A program made the position numbers and the translations under genes. A stretch of DNA of 14,212 nt, from contig HF991991.1 in NCBI GenBank assembly GCA_000433135.1, positions 12,092 through 26,303 of the forward strand, given 5' to 3'. The notes under the pieces were generated by a model. That model searched no databases and was not told the origin of the DNA. It worked only from the letters and a program-made list of their open reading frames with translations. This document shows positions 13,436-14,212 of the stretch, in pieces (the stretch's first letter is position 1; each line of letters starts with the position of its first letter). This DNA comes from Clostridium sp. CAG:921 (lineage in GTDB: Bacteria; Bacillota; Clostridia; TANB77; CAG-465).

Positions 13436-13993
13436 CTATTTTTTATTTACTTTTTTAATATCAGAAGCTATATCACTTGTACAATGAGCACACTTTGTAG
13501 CCTTTATTGGTACCTCACTTAAGCAATAAGGACACTTTTTTGTAGTTTTTTCTTTTTCTTTTTCATTTTCTTTACTTACTTTTGATGTAACTTTCTTTAA
13601 ATATTTTAGTATAAGAAACAACGTAAAAGAAACTATTAGAAAATTCAAAAACGAATTTAATAACGCACCATAATTCCAAGTTATCGCTCCAGCTGCTTTA
13701 GCTTGATCTAATGTATCATAGTGAACACCAGACAGCGACAAAAAAAGTGTGGAAAGGTCAACTTTATTAGTAAGTAAACTTATAAGTGGTGTTATAGTTG
13801 TATTTACGATAGAATTTACAATATCAGTAAAAGCACTACCTATTACTACACCAATTGCTAAATCTATTACGTTTCCTTTCATTGCAAATTCTTTATATTC
13901 ATCCAACGTCTTTTTCATTTCTTTTTTTGCTTCTTTTGATTTCTCTTTCAATTCTTCATTAATTTTCTCTTTATTTACTGCTTTCTTTCCCAT
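13436..13993 (-). CDS. mscL: Large-conductance mechanosensitive channel MscL with zinc ribbon
   Basis: MscL opens under membrane tension on osmotic downshock and releases solutes. Chosen start 13993 gives 185 residues, with GGTGA a few bases upstream; the longer frame to 14038 has no ribosome binding site. The first 30 residues are Lys/Glu-rich. The channel core follows: EFAMKGNVIDLAIGVVIGSAFTDIVNSIV (about 35-63, in the order FAMKGNVIDLAIGVVIG, then SAFTDIVNSIV) is the conserved N-terminal helix and TM1 pore segment, then NTTITPLISLL, a periplasmic loop with NYGALLNSFLNFLIVSF (107-123) entering TM2 (to about 132). A Lys/Glu linker leads to a C-terminal CPYC/CAHC ribbon (Cys154, 157, 168, 171). 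Typical MscL ends without this ribbon. Divergent from tRNA-Gly. Confidence 0.94.
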   Translation of the reverse strand: MGKKAVNKEKINEELKEKSKEAKKEMKKTLDEYKEFAMKGNVIDLAIGVVIGSAFTDIVNSIVNTTITPLISLLTNKVDLSTLFLSLSGVHYDTLDQAKAAGAITWNYGALLNSFLNFLIVSFTLFLILKYLKKVTSKVSKENEKEKEKTTKKCPYCLSEVPIKATKCAHCTSDIASDIKKVNKK

Positions 13994-14009
13994 AAAATTC
14001 ACCAATATC

Positions 14010-14038
14010 ATTTTACAACAAATAAGATCTAAAATCAA
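14010..14038 (-). promoter_or_regulatory. Possible mscL promoter
   Basis: On the minus strand TTGATT (14038-14033), a 17-base spacer and TAAAAT (14015-14010) precede mscL. The predicted start of transcription would leave only about 10 bases before the ATG, so the ribosome binding site would be at the very 5' end; this lowers confidence. Confidence 0.4.
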
Positions 14039-14097
14039 CTATCTTTGAAAAAAGTATACATAATTTTATATTTTTTTTGAAATATTTAACAGATTCA

Positions 14098-14126
14098 TTG
14101 AAATATCTATTATTTTATATTATAAT
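14098..14126 (+). promoter_or_regulatory. Promoter of tRNA-Gly
   Basis: TTGAAA (14098-14103), a 17-base spacer and TATAAT (14121-14126) end 8 bases before the tRNA. Confidence 0.8.
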
Positions 14127-14134
14127 TACTTTAT

Positions 14135-14208
<74 letters not shown>

Positions 14209-14212
14209 TTTG

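Overview
The window reads as an AT-rich, low-GC Bacillota chromosome, most likely class Clostridia. Reasons: the rpmG-secE-nusG-rplK-rplA-rplJ-rplL ribosomal cluster with a Firmicutes-type L10 leader, the radA-disA-carD series, a tmRNA tag ending in ALAA, strong purine-rich ribosome binding sites, TTG and GTG starts, and AT-rich intergenic DNA with consensus promoters. No species can be named from this sequence.

Left part (1-4390, plus strand) is accessory. Three consecutive genes form an apparent operon: a 5'-partial unknown gene, a small protein ending in 14 asparagines, and a two-TM protein with two zinc ribbons. It is closed by a perfect 14-bp hairpin. Next comes a decayed DUF1016 (YhcG-like) gene that runs, at a shared stretch of bases and in another frame, into an ECF-type sigma factor lacking its N-terminus. 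An overlapping membrane anti-sigma-like gene follows. Then comes a solitary DUF3267 membrane protein with an HExxH motif, and an intergenic stretch with a small structured element and a terminator.

Middle part (4620-11910, minus strand) is conserved housekeeping DNA. In transcription order: a TTGACA/TAAAAT promoter drives rpmG, secE, nusG, rplK and rplA, then an L10 leader with a possible attenuator, rplJ and rplL, ended by a strong terminator. Instead of rpoB-rpoC, the next unit is ssrA (tmRNA), with its own promoter, followed by radA and disA. carD has its own promoter and a terminator, and tRNA-Thr(CGU) has its own promoter and terminator. Together these genes cover translation, transcription elongation (NusG), secretion (SecE), ribosome rescue (tmRNA), recombinational repair and DNA-damage signalling by c-di-AMP (RadA, DisA), and RNA-polymerase regulation (CarD).

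Right part (11957-14208): minus-strand mscL (with an added zinc ribbon), an OGG-type 8-oxoguanine glycosylase and a DUF4358 membrane protein, then a divergent tRNA-Gly(UCC) on the plus strand.

No CRISPR array, intact insertion sequence or complete novel multi-gene system was found. The least explained material is the left operon (1-2042), the fused remnants at 2303-2955 and the element at 4461-4551.
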